Shown piece by piece: positions 11,728 through 22,846 of a stretch of 64,000 nt of DNA. The DNA comes from Neolentinus lepideus HHB14362 ss-1 (lineage: Eukaryota > Basidiomycota > Agaricomycetes > Gloeophyllales > Gloeophyllaceae). Each line of letters starts with the position of its first letter. The stretch's first letter is position 1. The notes below the pieces were generated by a model, which was not told where the DNA came from, ran no database searches, and saw only the letters and a program-made list of their open reading frames with translations. The translations under genes were made by a program, and so were the position numbers. The stretch lies in the NCBI GenBank assembly GCA_001632425.1, contig KV425640.1, positions 1-64,000 on the forward strand. Reading direction: 5' to 3'.

Positions 11728-13738
11728 ATGTCGTCGTTTGTAACCGACCGATCTCTTCTCAATCCCAAATTTGAAGGTTATCGTCTGCACGCCTTATCCG
11801 AGCAGTCTCACATCCTGCGATATCCTTTACCTTCAGATCATAAGCCAACGCAAACAGGGGTCTCTGGAAGGACGTTCCTGTCATTCCAAGAAGTTCAGAG
11901 CCGAATTAATCATAACCACCTGGCAGTAAAATATGATCGTGCAATCTTTGTGGATGGCGAGTCGAACGTAGTCCTGGTGGAGCTAGATTCGGTGAGTTTC
12001 GCCTTGTCGATTGTGGGTTCTGTAACAGCTGTATTCACGAAGTGTTGTTCCATATGGTCATAAGTAGTCTACCCTGAGACCCACGCTCCGAACTATCTAT
12101 TCCCTTCCCCAATCTATCCATACATCCTCTTCAGACCAACTCGCACGAGAATATCCATCAGTTGTCTGTTCATCTCCCAGCACATGTTTTGCCGCAGATG
12201 GGCAAGGCTACCTCCACATTCTCCAACTCCCCGAAGAAGGTGGAACTGGCGAAGCCGAGCTGCTAGGCTCCTACGAGCTCGAGATCCCCGCCCAGTACAG
12301 CTCATCCGTCAAGACATGCCCGTTCAAGATCCACAATGCCAGCGAGGTCTCGCCCAACATCATTGTATGTATTCTCTCGTCTCGATACCGCCCAATTCCG
12401 CCTGAATTGAAGGATTCCGAAGCCCGGTCTGCCTCCGCGCACCCAAGGACGCAAGTCGAGTTCGACGTATGGGCAGCGCGATTCACGTTCCCCCATGCGC
12501 GCTCGGATGCTGTCAAGCCCTTGGATATCATCTGGCACCGGCGAGGAGAGGACGTTCCTATCTTAGCATCCTACGACGCGTCCAGACAAGCATTCTTCCT
12601 GCTCGGTAGCTCCCAGTACCGCGACTTTCCCAGCGAAACACCTGCTCCGGCCGCTTCAGAACCATCCCAGCTCGCCACCCAACCCAATAATGACGTCCAA
12701 ATGTTCGATAGTACTCCCAAGCCCACCGCTCCACCCTACTCCTGGACACAAATGCCCGACACGATCTCCCTCGCCTTCCCCCTTCCCACAAGCACCTCCA
12801 CCTCCGCAATCAAAGTCGCCTTCTCGCCGCGTTCTCTTTCCATCCTCACTCCCTCCATCCGGTACGCTGCCAAAACACTATGGGGCCCAATCAACCCCAC
12901 CCAATCTTTGTGGACATTCGACCGCGAGGCCGACGTCCGCGGCGAATGGGGACTGCTAACGGTGCATTTGGACAAACGAGACGTCGGCACGAGGTGGCCG
13001 CAGGTCTTCCAGGAGGATGGAGTGCCGGAGACGCTCGATCCTAGTGAGCTCGCAGGGATATTGGAAGCGATGGAGAAGTTCACTACCACTGCAGAGGAAA
13101 CTCAGAAGGACCAAAGCCAAGACAGCTTGGGCCGCGGTGTGCCCAGCCTCGCGAGGGACGAATACGATGAGGAGGTGGATGAGAGTGTGGGCAGGGTGGG
13201 CAGGGTTACTTGGGTCGATGCGAGGGGCGACGCTGATGGTGATGCAGCGTGGGCGGAGCCGGAGTGGTGGGCGAAGAGGGGGAAGGATCGGGAGGAGGTT
13301 GTGGGGCTATTGAGCACACCTCTCCCAGGGCTGGAAGGGGAAGCGAGTTTGATCGTGAAAGAACACCTTGATGGGGTGGTCTTCACCCTCCCCTCCCGGT
13401 GCTCAAACGAAGCCCAGTGGAAATGGGCCAACACGGGAACCTTCCCGGCACTCTCCTTTGTGCTCGCATCCAAACGTGATACGCGGTTCACTTACCACAC
13501 GAACAGCCAGCCTAAACTAGTAATGGCGTTCGAGAGCGGGAGCCAGACGTTCGGCGGGAACGTCTACCTGTACAGGGAGCCGACGGACAAGGAGAAGTGG
13601 GGCGTACAGAGTGTGCTAAAGGTTGGTGGCGGGCAGGCGGGCGCGGTGCTTGGCGTGGGTACAGTGAGAGTTGGCCCGAGGAAGGTGGTAGTTTGTCTTT
13701 GTGAGGGGGAAATTGTAGTATTGAAAGATGTATTGTGA
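11728..13738 (+). CDS. NudC domain-containing protein 1 (NUDCD1-like)
   Basis: Two exons (11728-11991 and 12068-13738) give about 644 residues, close to the family's usual size. The N-terminal exon reads MSSFVTDRSLLNPKFEGYRL, then a beta-propeller-like region with VDGESNVVLVELDS and FAADGQGYLHILQLPEE. The central CS/NudC domain reads YSWTQMPDTISLAFPLP, IKVAFSPRSLSIL, LWGPINPTQSLWTFDRE, GLLTVHLDKRDVGTRWPQVF. It is followed by an acidic linker with a SVGRVGRVTWVDARGDADGD stretch and a C-terminal propeller half (LKVGGGQAGAVLGVGTVRV). CS-domain proteins act as co-chaperones with HSP90, and NudC relatives assist dynein-pathway clients. The intron was placed by phase: GTGAG donor at 11992, acceptor TAG at 12065-12067. 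Confidence 0.85.
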
Positions 13739-14196
13739 AGAACGTACTTATTGCGTTACTTGTATATCTTCACGAACTTCATTTATCCAAGGCCTTGGGT
13801 TCGCCACCATATTTGCACCATGCCACTTCATTTCAGCGGCATATCCATTAGCGAGTGAGGTCTATAGGAATTCCGGCGCTAGTCCCGTATATACATACAT
13901 TGATGAATGCACATATCGATGTACATGTACAGTGGGCAGTGAGTGCAGAGTTCGACTAAATGAGGATATACAGTGCTATAGCAAAAGAAACAACGGAAGC
14001 GGGGAACCACAAGCGGGATAGAGACACGGTAGAATGATCACAACAGCCTTGCAGAAGTGCCAAAGTGAGACCGACATGACATGCATACTCTTTGCTACAA
14101 CTGGTCGTCAATAGATAACAATTCCAACCCGATACCAACACAGAAGGAAGAAAAGAGAAATTAAGGTGGGATAGTAACATAGTTGGGAGAAGCGGC
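13739..14196. other. Convergent 3' ends of NUDCD1-like and PP2C genes
   Basis: The two flanking genes point at each other here. The 458 bases hold no gene and presumably contain both 3' untranslated regions. Confidence 0.55.
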
Positions 14197-16235
14197 TCAT
14201 CCCTTGAGCGGGCTCTCACTGGTATCCATGAGACCCTCCGCCTTGACCGCAGTACTGGGCTCGTCCCCGGCTGGATGCGCCTCGAATTGGTCAGGCGTCC
14301 GCGAAATAGCGTCGCCATTGGGAAGGGGCTTTGGGGGAGGCGGTGCTTCGCCCTGTCGTGCTTGCGGGGTAGACGTTGTCGCAGCTTCGCTAGACGTTTC
14401 CTCAAGCCGACTTTCCTCCGCCCCTGCATCGCCGTTCACTTTCGGTGATGGCCCTGCCAAAGCCGAAGAATTGTTATGAGTTTCGTCTGTGTGCGTGAAA
14501 CCAACGGCATCGTTACCGAACGGACCCTGTGCGTCCTCTTCGTCCGACGAGCCTACATCCATATCGTAGTCAGAGTCCTTGCCCAATATGTCACGAAGGT
14601 TTGCTCTGCCGGCGCCCTGTCCGAACGTCTGGCTGAAGAACGATGCCGCCGCCTGGTCATCTTCAGAGTTTTCTTCGTCTTCGCTGTCATTCTCGAACAT
14701 CAGACCTTGTGATCCGGACGGAAAGAACGACGGTGTGAGTGTGATGTGTTCGACCCTGGGACGCGCGCTGTTGGTACGGCACTGATCCCAGCCCTTGTAC
14801 GGGGTCGAATAGATGGCAGGCACTTCAGTGGGCGTGTTGTAGCCGTAATGACGGTCGAAGCGGTCCTTGATCCACTCGTACCATTTCTCCTTTGTCTTCC
14901 CGTGTAAGATGGCAACAATAAGCAGTGTCATGTTGTCACAGCCCACTCCCGCACCCTCATTCGTGTTGGGGGCGAGACAGTGGTTGCAAATGAACTCCGC
15001 GATTTCGGACAGCTCCTTGCCTTCCGCAATCTTCAATCGGACGATATTGACGACCTCCTGGGAGCTCAAGCAGTCCCAGATACCTAATCGATTATATGAA
15101 TTAATGGCTGAGGGGCACAAGCATACACCACTGACCATCACAGGCCAATACGATGAACTCATCTTCTTCCGTTATCTGATGCTCAATAATATCAGGATCC
15201 GAAGTGATTATTTGTTTTTCGGGTGAGAGGTGGTAGTTTTTCTTGAAGTCAAAGTCGCCCAGAGCTCTGGCTAAAGCCAGATTACCTGCAACGCACGTGT
15301 CAAACCGATATGCGGGATGACGCAAGTGATAGCTCCGACCATTAACTCTCCCGTACTCAATGTAACCACCAGCTGCCATTATCCGGTCTCGCTCGGCTGT
15401 AATAATAGAATCAGTATATACGTATGTATATCGGGGAAATGGGGCAGCGCACTCTGATTCGCCGGCTTGTGATCGTAGCTCAGCTGCTTCGCCTCGCCCT
15501 TGACACTGATTACACCTCTTGAATCACCCGCGTTTGCCTGATGATGAAGTGAGCAACAGCACCAAATTAATCAACGGGCTGCCGAACGCACACAGAAGAT
15601 TTTGTTATCGGATGTGACTAGCGCTGCTATAGCCGTTGATCCAGACGGCTCGCGGGTATAAGAAGAGTCTAAGCAGGCAGTGATGGTTAGCTGCGCAATG
15701 ACTTGATGCAAAACTAGTATACCAGCAAGCATATCCTCATCAATTCCTAAGAATGCCCGTTTTAGCGCCTCAGGGTATTTCTTGTCACGATACTCCTCTT
15801 GCGATGCTAGTCGTTTGTGGACGTTGCGCCCAGCGTATCGTGCGACATTACCACCTAAGAACAACGCATATGATATTGACTGAACTGCAGAGATGGAATG
15901 CATGCATACCACCATGACCGTCGTAAACAGCAAAGAAGGCGTTGGGACTAGCGCTGTCTTCGTCCAATCGTAGAGCGATCGTGTGTGCGTCTTCCATAGC
16001 TTGTTACGGGAAGGAAAACGTCATAAGTACAACGCGTCGTGTGCGCAAGGTGGAAGTGCGGCCATCCGCGGGCAAAGAAAGAAGGATAGGGGATAATCCC
16101 AAGATATCTCGCTAGATACGCCTCACAAGAGCACGAAAAGAAGTATAAAAAGCTCACTGATTCTCCACCCCTGCATCTCAGAAACAGCGTACATAAATCT
16201 CTCATTCCCTCCTGACTCAGTGTGCTTGTCCGTCG
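14197..16235 (-). CDS. PP2C-type Ser/Thr phosphatase, PTC2/PTC3 group (5' exon missing)
   Basis: Metal-dependent protein phosphatase that in yeasts dampens stress MAPK and DNA-damage signalling. Exons in coding order give [126 protein letters not shown] and GVGCDNMTLLIVAIL. The metal-binding aspartates in DGHGG, DG and GCDN are all present. A long acidic, Ser-rich tail ends SESPLKG, as in fungal Ptc2/3. The exon at 16156-16235 begins after an acceptor, so a short first exon (usually starting MGQTLS) must lie further upstream; I could not find it before about 17.1 kb. Confidence 0.9.
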
Positions 16236-19145
16236 CTACAAAGCAGATCTAAGTATACGACAACGCATACACTCATCTTTCCCCTTGAATTCGCACCTGG
16301 CACCGACAATGTTTGACCCTGCACTCAGGATCAGTGCCTGCCAAAACTTCATCGCAAAGAGGCACACGTACCATGGCTGCTATATACGATATGCGTCTGC
16401 AAGGTGCTGCGTCTTCCCGAAGAACGTTATACACGCATATACGATGGAGGCAAGGACGAAGGAGAGAAGTTAGCTGCGTTCGCGACAGGCGCGAAGAGAA
16501 TAAAGCTGTACGGAATAGCCCAATCGTGCGGATGGACTGCACTGTGGAGTGTTGCGGGAGTCACACCGCCTTGACTGTTCTATTTGCTGTTGTTTTCCAC
16601 GCTTCTACATCAAGGTGAATATCAGACTAGTTGCAGGCGTGGACGGTCTTCGTCCCCACAGCTATGTTCGACAAGCTGTAGTATACAGAGCTTAGCAGAG
16701 ATATTTGGACACAGTGCTATGCGAAGGGTTGCATAGACGATGCACTGCCAAGGAACTCTTCCCTTACTCCCTGATTATCGCGTTTCGAAGGAATTACAAA
16801 TTCATGTTGGGTCTATTCAAGGGAGTACAATGAACTGCTCTGTCGAATTCGTGCTATGCAGAATAGTCGTACATTCGAAACCGTAACTTCTTTGTTCGAT
16901 ATACAGTATCATAGAGTACCCTCTCATTACACTGCTCCCCATATAATCACAGAATAGCAAAACTCACAATCACAGAAGAACGAAACGTAAAGCATCCGGC
17001 GGAGGCAGAAAGTATCCATGACGGAGATACGGACACTCGCTCCTTGCGAGGAATGATCGGTGATGTAGGTCTATAATCCCAAGAGACGTAATTCCCATGG
17101 AAAGGGTCTTACGATCCTTGATACGATGTCCAGATTTCAGGGTGTTCCTGGAATCGACAGCGAGAGAAAATCGTCAAAATAGGTCGTGTGCCGAAAAACA
17201 GGGAAAATTGTGTTCAGTCTGCTCGGGCCAGATTGTCGGCACGTTTGCCATCCATGGTACGAAGGTAGAGACAATATGAGTTGGTATCGCGAATCCAAGA
17301 CGCCCGGCTTGCCATCCGTCGAACATAGTATGCAGTGCAGGAAATCCCGGAAGCTAAGACAACGAGTTCGTAACCCAAAAGCCGAATGCAAACTCTGAGC
17401 GAAAATGAGGAGAGTAGCCCTTCGTGTGGTCGACAGACCCTCATCAGACAAGCTTGGTCTCAAACACAGCCGCCGGCCTCGATCTTGATCCCCTTCCATG
17501 CTGCAAAGCCATTGGGCTGTGAGTAAACTCAGACGAGTCGATATTGCGGAGCCGAATGCCTGAGGTGCCTTCAGCAAATGGCACACGACAGAGCAGTCCA
17601 CCAGAATTTCTGGGCCTAGGTCCAGCTTATAGGGGAAGGCAGTCGGAGAAATCGTTCACGATATCGATCGCTCACCGTAAACAAGTTTCTCTTCGGATCC
17701 AGTACAAACGCCTATGTCACCTTCACGCTGCAGACACAGCATGATAGCAATGACGCAGAGCTGTGTTCAGACGTCGCTACATGGTACTGTGGTACCGACG
17801 GTTCGACTTGCCTTACCGGAGACTGGCAGACGACCAGTAATCACCAATGCTGAGGACAGTCTATGAAGGCCGACGGGGTGTGGAGGTGAAACGACTAACC
17901 CTCAATGGATCGCGGAGAACAAGAAGTTCATATATGCTAATTCCGACAACTTTAAAAGCCACGAGTAAAGCATAGAGTGTGAGCAAGTAGTCGAGGCCCT
18001 AGATATTACTTCATATCTTGTCAGATAAGGACACATGTGGAGCCCGCCGGCACAGAGAGGCACAAGTATGATGATGCAAGAATAAGGAACTTGCAACGCG
18101 CGCGAGTGTTCCGAGACTTCGTGCGGGGTCGACGTCAGAGAGTGCGTATGCGGCAGGAATTCGAAGGAGATTCACGAATCTCTCTATGAATTGTGGAGAA
18201 ACTGTGACGATCTTTGCGCTCCTCGGAGCACGGCATCACAAATATCAGAGCCGTCAGCTGGTGTGCGGGCTGTCTGCGAGACGCTCACCCGTTGAATCTA
18301 TGAACACGGTAAGCAACGTAAGATTTAATATCAGTTGATCAACGCACCTGGCGCACCCCGCAATCGTCATTGTGTATAGACGCTTCGGGCATCACGTTAA
18401 AGATAGGAGCAGATGCCGTGTTGACCCGCGATATGATGGACATACAGATGACACACAGCTCGTTCAGTCAAGCTAAGCCAATCGATGCGTCCCAAGTGTC
18501 TTATCGGAGAAATAGGTCCCTGTGTTTGTACCTGTGGCGAACAACCTCTGTATGTAGCGGAGTATAGGCTAGCATGATGACCTGGTGACAGACATACAAA
18601 GTTTCATGATCGGAAGGCGACGGTCGTCAACGACGCCGAAATTTCAGCGACCTGCCTGAATACTTTGCCAGCGTTGTTTGGAGGAGGCGTTGAGTACTGC
18701 ACGCAACCCGGCCCGAGGCGTGGGAAGTTTCCCTGAGCGTGACAGCGTTTTGTCGCGATCGGACGCCACAAAAAAAGCAGTGTGAGTCCCGTCGTGGCCA
18801 TGGTGCCTGGGCCAAAACAGAACTCGAGTCGACCTCGAGTAAAAACTGTTACAGTCGTTTCCTGCTGACCGGTCACTGAGTTTCGAGTGTGCTGCTGCGT
18901 CGGGTAGAGACGATCCATGCTTCAATACCCCCGGAAGCGTTGCTCAGGTTTCTGCATTCAGCAGCGTGAACCACCAACCTAGATCCCCAAGAGGCACTGT
19001 CGGCTTCTCTTCTACCATACAGTTGAGGTAAACAACGATCCGGCCCTTGTCCTAAACTATCTTCGTGTCCAGTATATAAAGCCGCCGGCCATACCTTCTC
19101 TCTCCAGTCAGCCACAGCTCTTTGCACTCGCATCGGTTCCTCGCT
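16236..19145. other. Gene-poor 2.9 kb stretch
   Basis: No open frame here carries a recognisable motif on either strand; the longest minus-strand frames (17137-17601 and 18604-18925) have shadow-like composition and no family signature. The left end should hold the missing first exon and promoter of the PP2C gene, and the right end the promoter of the zinc-finger gene at 19146. I saw no inverted-repeat element, tRNA boxes or tandem array in it. Confidence 0.5.
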
Positions 19146-20667
19146 ATGCGGTACACTTCCACGTCCTCTGATGTACGCTGACTATCCATATCATACCAAA
19201 CCTTATTAACATCACATCTTAGACACCGACTAAATTGGTCGTGTGCGGCCCTCTGTCTCCCAAGCAATGCATCGAGGACATCCTATCCTGCCTCGAGTAT
19301 CACTCAGACGACCTCCTAGACATGCCCCACAATTACCTGGAGCTAAGGAAACCTCTGTCGCCAGCTAGGAGCAGCAAAACTGTTGCTTTCCGACCTCCCT
19401 CTCCACCTTATCCCCGGTCACACGACACCTTATCCACTATGCTTGTCAAAGTTGTAAGATCAAATGATGCACTCATTCGTCGAGATAAGGTCTCTAAACG
19501 TATATACAGCGCCATTCTCTACGCTCCTTGGCCAATAGCTACGTCGATGGCGTGATATCGCCTGCCGACCTCGCTATCTCCCTCGACTTCAAGATTAAAA
19601 ATGAAGGCAACACCCTCTCGCGCCTCTTCAAGTCTGATCACGCCTCTGCCTGCAACATCTGGCAACTGGGAGTCCTTGTAGCCAAAGTTCTCCTCGCCCT
19701 GCTGGAGGAGGGCGATAGCGGCCACACTGAACTCGAGGTTGAGATCGAAACATACATCATGGTGTTGGTAAGGTTCAGTCATCATGTTCCGCTAAACACC
19801 GAGTGCTAAATCACAGCTTAGCTTGCCATCGCCCTTCAACCTCACGTGGCAGAAGGTGTTATCACTCGCGTGATAAACCATCCCCCGAGTGGCATCGAAG
19901 AAGTCGACGCTCTCGTCGCTCGTGCCCAAAAAGTGCTCATCGCTCGAATGCGTCCCCCAACCCCCTCTGAGTCTTCACGGCATTCGAGCCCTGCCTCCCG
20001 ACCACAAGCCATCTCCTCCGCGCCGCCCTCGCCCTACCTCGAACGCGCGCAGTTCCTAACAGGTTCAGACAGAGTAAAGCGCCCCAGAGGCATGTCCCGC
20101 TCCTCAACCTTCTCTGTGCCAACGACGAGCACGTCCGGCCTCCTGGCGAAGTCCACTGTCGCGTCAGCCGTCACCTCGGAAGAATTTGCTCCATTGGGCG
20201 CATTCGTACCCGCGCGATCCGCGTCCTCCTCACTGCGGTGCATGACATCGCTCTCTCCTCCTGTGTCCGAGCACCGGGGCCGCCTGCCCTTCAAATGGTT
20301 CAAGCCCAAGGCTTCGTCGTCACTGGAGAGGTCATCGTCCCCCACTTCTTTAGTCCCGTCCTTCTCCCGCACATCCTCCCCTGACTCAGTATTAACCGCT
20401 GCGACGTCAGTGGCATCCGTATCCTCTGGCTCGGGTCCGATCCACCTCAAAGTGCCCGAGAAGCAGCAGAAAAGACGCGACTCGGTGCTCCAAGTGGTTG
20501 AGGACACCTCCCCGTTGAACATCAGCTGCGCGTGCGCCGCCTGTGGGAAAGAGGGCGCGAACTTCCCGAGGTGCCCCAGGTGCTTGGAAACCTGGTGCTC
20601 CCGGGATTGCCGCATGAAGAGCAGCAGCAGCAAAAAGCACACATGTAGGCGTGCCACTCTCGTATGA
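19146..20667 (+). CDS. Uncharacterised protein with C-terminal MYND-like zinc finger
   Basis: Four exons (19146-19172, 19223-19453, 19510-19767, 19822-20667) splice in phase to about 453 residues. The first exon, MRYTSTSSD, was chosen because it is followed by a canonical donor and restores the frame. The N-terminal half (CIEDILSCLEYHSDDLLDMP, NIWQLGVLVAKVLLALLEEG, LAIALQPHVAEGVITRVINH) is helical and matches nothing I recognise. The middle is a Ser/Pro-rich low-complexity region. The end has a Cys/His cluster, CAACGKEGANFPRCPRCLET then WCSRDC and HTC, spaced like a MYND finger but with a shortened last H-x-C pair. MYND fingers bind proline-rich peptides, so a scaffold or regulatory role is possible but not shown. 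Confidence 0.7.
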
Positions 20668-21102
20668 ACTATAGAATAGATCATTAGAGAAGATGCCTGT
20701 CTAACATCTGTGTTTCTATTTCTATGTTTTGTTTTTTATGCTTATATGAACATGGATATATGTATCGTAGACTTGCCTAGCTAGGTGTTGTTTCGTGATC
20801 AATGGAGTACTTCAACCATCTCCTGGACGAGGTAACCGCTGTTCAATCCTATCCTTAAGCCACTGTGGAGTATTGAATTCAAGAACACTGACAACTGCCA
20901 CCAAGTGGGCGGAAGTATATCGGTCCGATCGCCCCTCACACAGTCACGTTCCTGTGGACACAATTCAATAGGTGAAGCCAAAGCATAGGTAATCATCTTC
21001 CGAACGGCAGATGCTAGCCCAAGATACATTAGTACCTACGGTATACCGCACGCAACTCAGCAACGCACAACTTAGCACACGGCAGTCCGCCTACTCCTAA
21101 TC

Positions 21103-22646
21103 CTAAAACTTGATTTTCGTTCCCTGTGCGGGGACGATGTTCGCCGCCTGCTTCTCTTTGAGTTTCCTCTTCGCCTCCCAAGACGGGTGCAGAGGTTTGT
21201 CTTCCTTCGGGCCCACGTTCCGGGGTTTGATATCTCTGTGGAAGGTCGACTGGGCCGGGACAGCACCCGGAGCGCGATTTCGTTGTGGTATGTCAACCGC
21301 CCCTTTACCCTTCTGAGTATTCTTTGAGAACGGTTCCTTAAGACTGCCCCGAACGTTTGCCTGCGACGATCCCTGACCCCTTCCCTTTTTGATATGATTA
21401 GCGCTCTTCCCGAATTTCTTCTCCCAGATACTAGGGATTGCCGTCAGTAGTCACCCTAGACAGAGTCAAAAATAAATTATAAACGCACGCCCGTCTTGCT
21501 CGCTGACCACGCCTGTTCTTTTTGGGCCCTCCCATAACAGATGCAGCTTCGCCATCACTGAATTCGGAATCTGAATCTCCTCGGATGAAGCCAACAGACA
21601 AGGACGGCAGGAACATCGACTCCGACTTTGGTTCAGCAAGAGCTTTAGATATTTTCGGCCCAGAATTTGAACTGGGTTCATCGCTGTCGGGATCGTCGTC
21701 GTATGCGTCTGAGTGAATGGCCCCTGATTCGTCACTAGCACCCTCAGAATCGTCATCAGACCCAAGTGGACCATGAGCCTCTTGCTCTGAGTGCTGTTCA
21801 TCCACCTCTACGGATACAGCATCGTCTTCATCGTCATCCTCCGCGTCCGAACCTATTTCGCGACTCGCCGTGCGCAGTTTGCTCATCCTGCTAGGACGAT
21901 CCGAAATCTCAGCATCCTTTTCAAGATCATCTACCGTCCGAGAAGGCGTCACAAGTTCGGGATGGATGACTTGCAGCACGCTTTGCACCACAGCGATGGC
22001 AGCATTGGCAACTGCCTTCGAGCTCAGAAGCCGGGCTTGGACCTTGGCTAGCGGGCTGCCAGGTTCGGCAGGAACGACACAGTTCGGCGAAAGCTGGGAG
22101 GCGATAATACTTTGTGTGCGAGTGTCATTTCGTAAGGAGTGATTCTTGTTTATTTTGGTCCTCAAAGCGGTAGCAGCAACCTGATCAACGTTTATTCGCT
22201 ATCAAATACGGGTGAGAGGCGACCGAGGGTGAAATAAATCTCGAGAACACACTTTCATATGATCCAGTTCAGCTTCTAATTCACCCGCAGTGTTTGCTAT
22301 GTTCCGGCTTTGTGGTAATCTGCCTTCAAACCTTCAGCAGGAAAGTCAGCCTGATCAAGGGTTCTGCCCACCTGGCTTCCTTCAATCTCTTAACCAGCTT
22401 CTGTGTCTCACGCGTTTTAGATACCTTTGCAGCCTTCTTGACCTCCCTAAGCCCATGATGCTGAAGCATCGCTCAGTCCACGGAATCCTTCTGAATTTGC
22501 CTCTCATACCAGTTTTCCCGCTAGCCGAGTGTCGACATCCTCCTAGACTTGTATGAGTGACTGTACCTTAGCAGATACACCAGGCTTACTTGTTCATTGT
22601 CTGCTCGTTTCCTCTTCAAACCACGTCTCTTGATATTTTCAGACAT
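21103..22646 (-). CDS. BUD22/SRFBP1-like ribosome biogenesis protein
   Basis: Nucleolar factor for small-subunit rRNA processing in yeast (Bud22); the animal relative is SRFBP1. The N-terminus is MSENIKRRGLKRKRADNEQ, then the helical block LQHHGLREVKKAAKVSKTRE and TQKLVKRLKEARW. Further exons give the helices SPLAKVQARLLSSKAVANAA and SVLQVIHPELVTPSR. A long acidic Asp/Glu/Ser region follows, then a basic tail. The C-terminal signature HPSWEAKRKLKEKQAANIVP, ending AQGTKIKF, is the conserved Bud22 end. The start at 22646 is the only ATG before the conserved basic peptide. It is divergent from tubulin cofactor D with 200 bases between the two ATGs, so the two growth-linked genes may share a promoter region. 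Confidence 0.87.
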
Positions 22647-22846
22647 ATGCGCAATGATGACACGGGAAGGTGAATGAAACCGGTGTTCACAGTATTTCCG
22701 GCATTGCGTTGGGACACCGGACAGTAAAGATGCCGGATCACTCCAATCTGCCTGCACGCGTCTGCCTTACAGTCTAGTATAGCGGGACGGGGTCTTGGAT
22801 TTCTCTTTTCGAAGTCACAGGCACCACGGCCTCCGCTGAACAAGTC
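22647..22846. promoter_or_regulatory. Divergent intergenic region, BUD22-like / TBCD
   Basis: Two hundred bases separate the two start codons, which point away from each other. A shared bidirectional promoter is the simplest reading. No specific box stands out. Confidence 0.45.

Noticed and set aside
20034..20684. Minus-strand open frame of 216 codons over the zinc-finger gene
   Set aside because: Low-complexity Asp/Glu/Arg translation of a Ser/Pro-rich sense strand; no family match.
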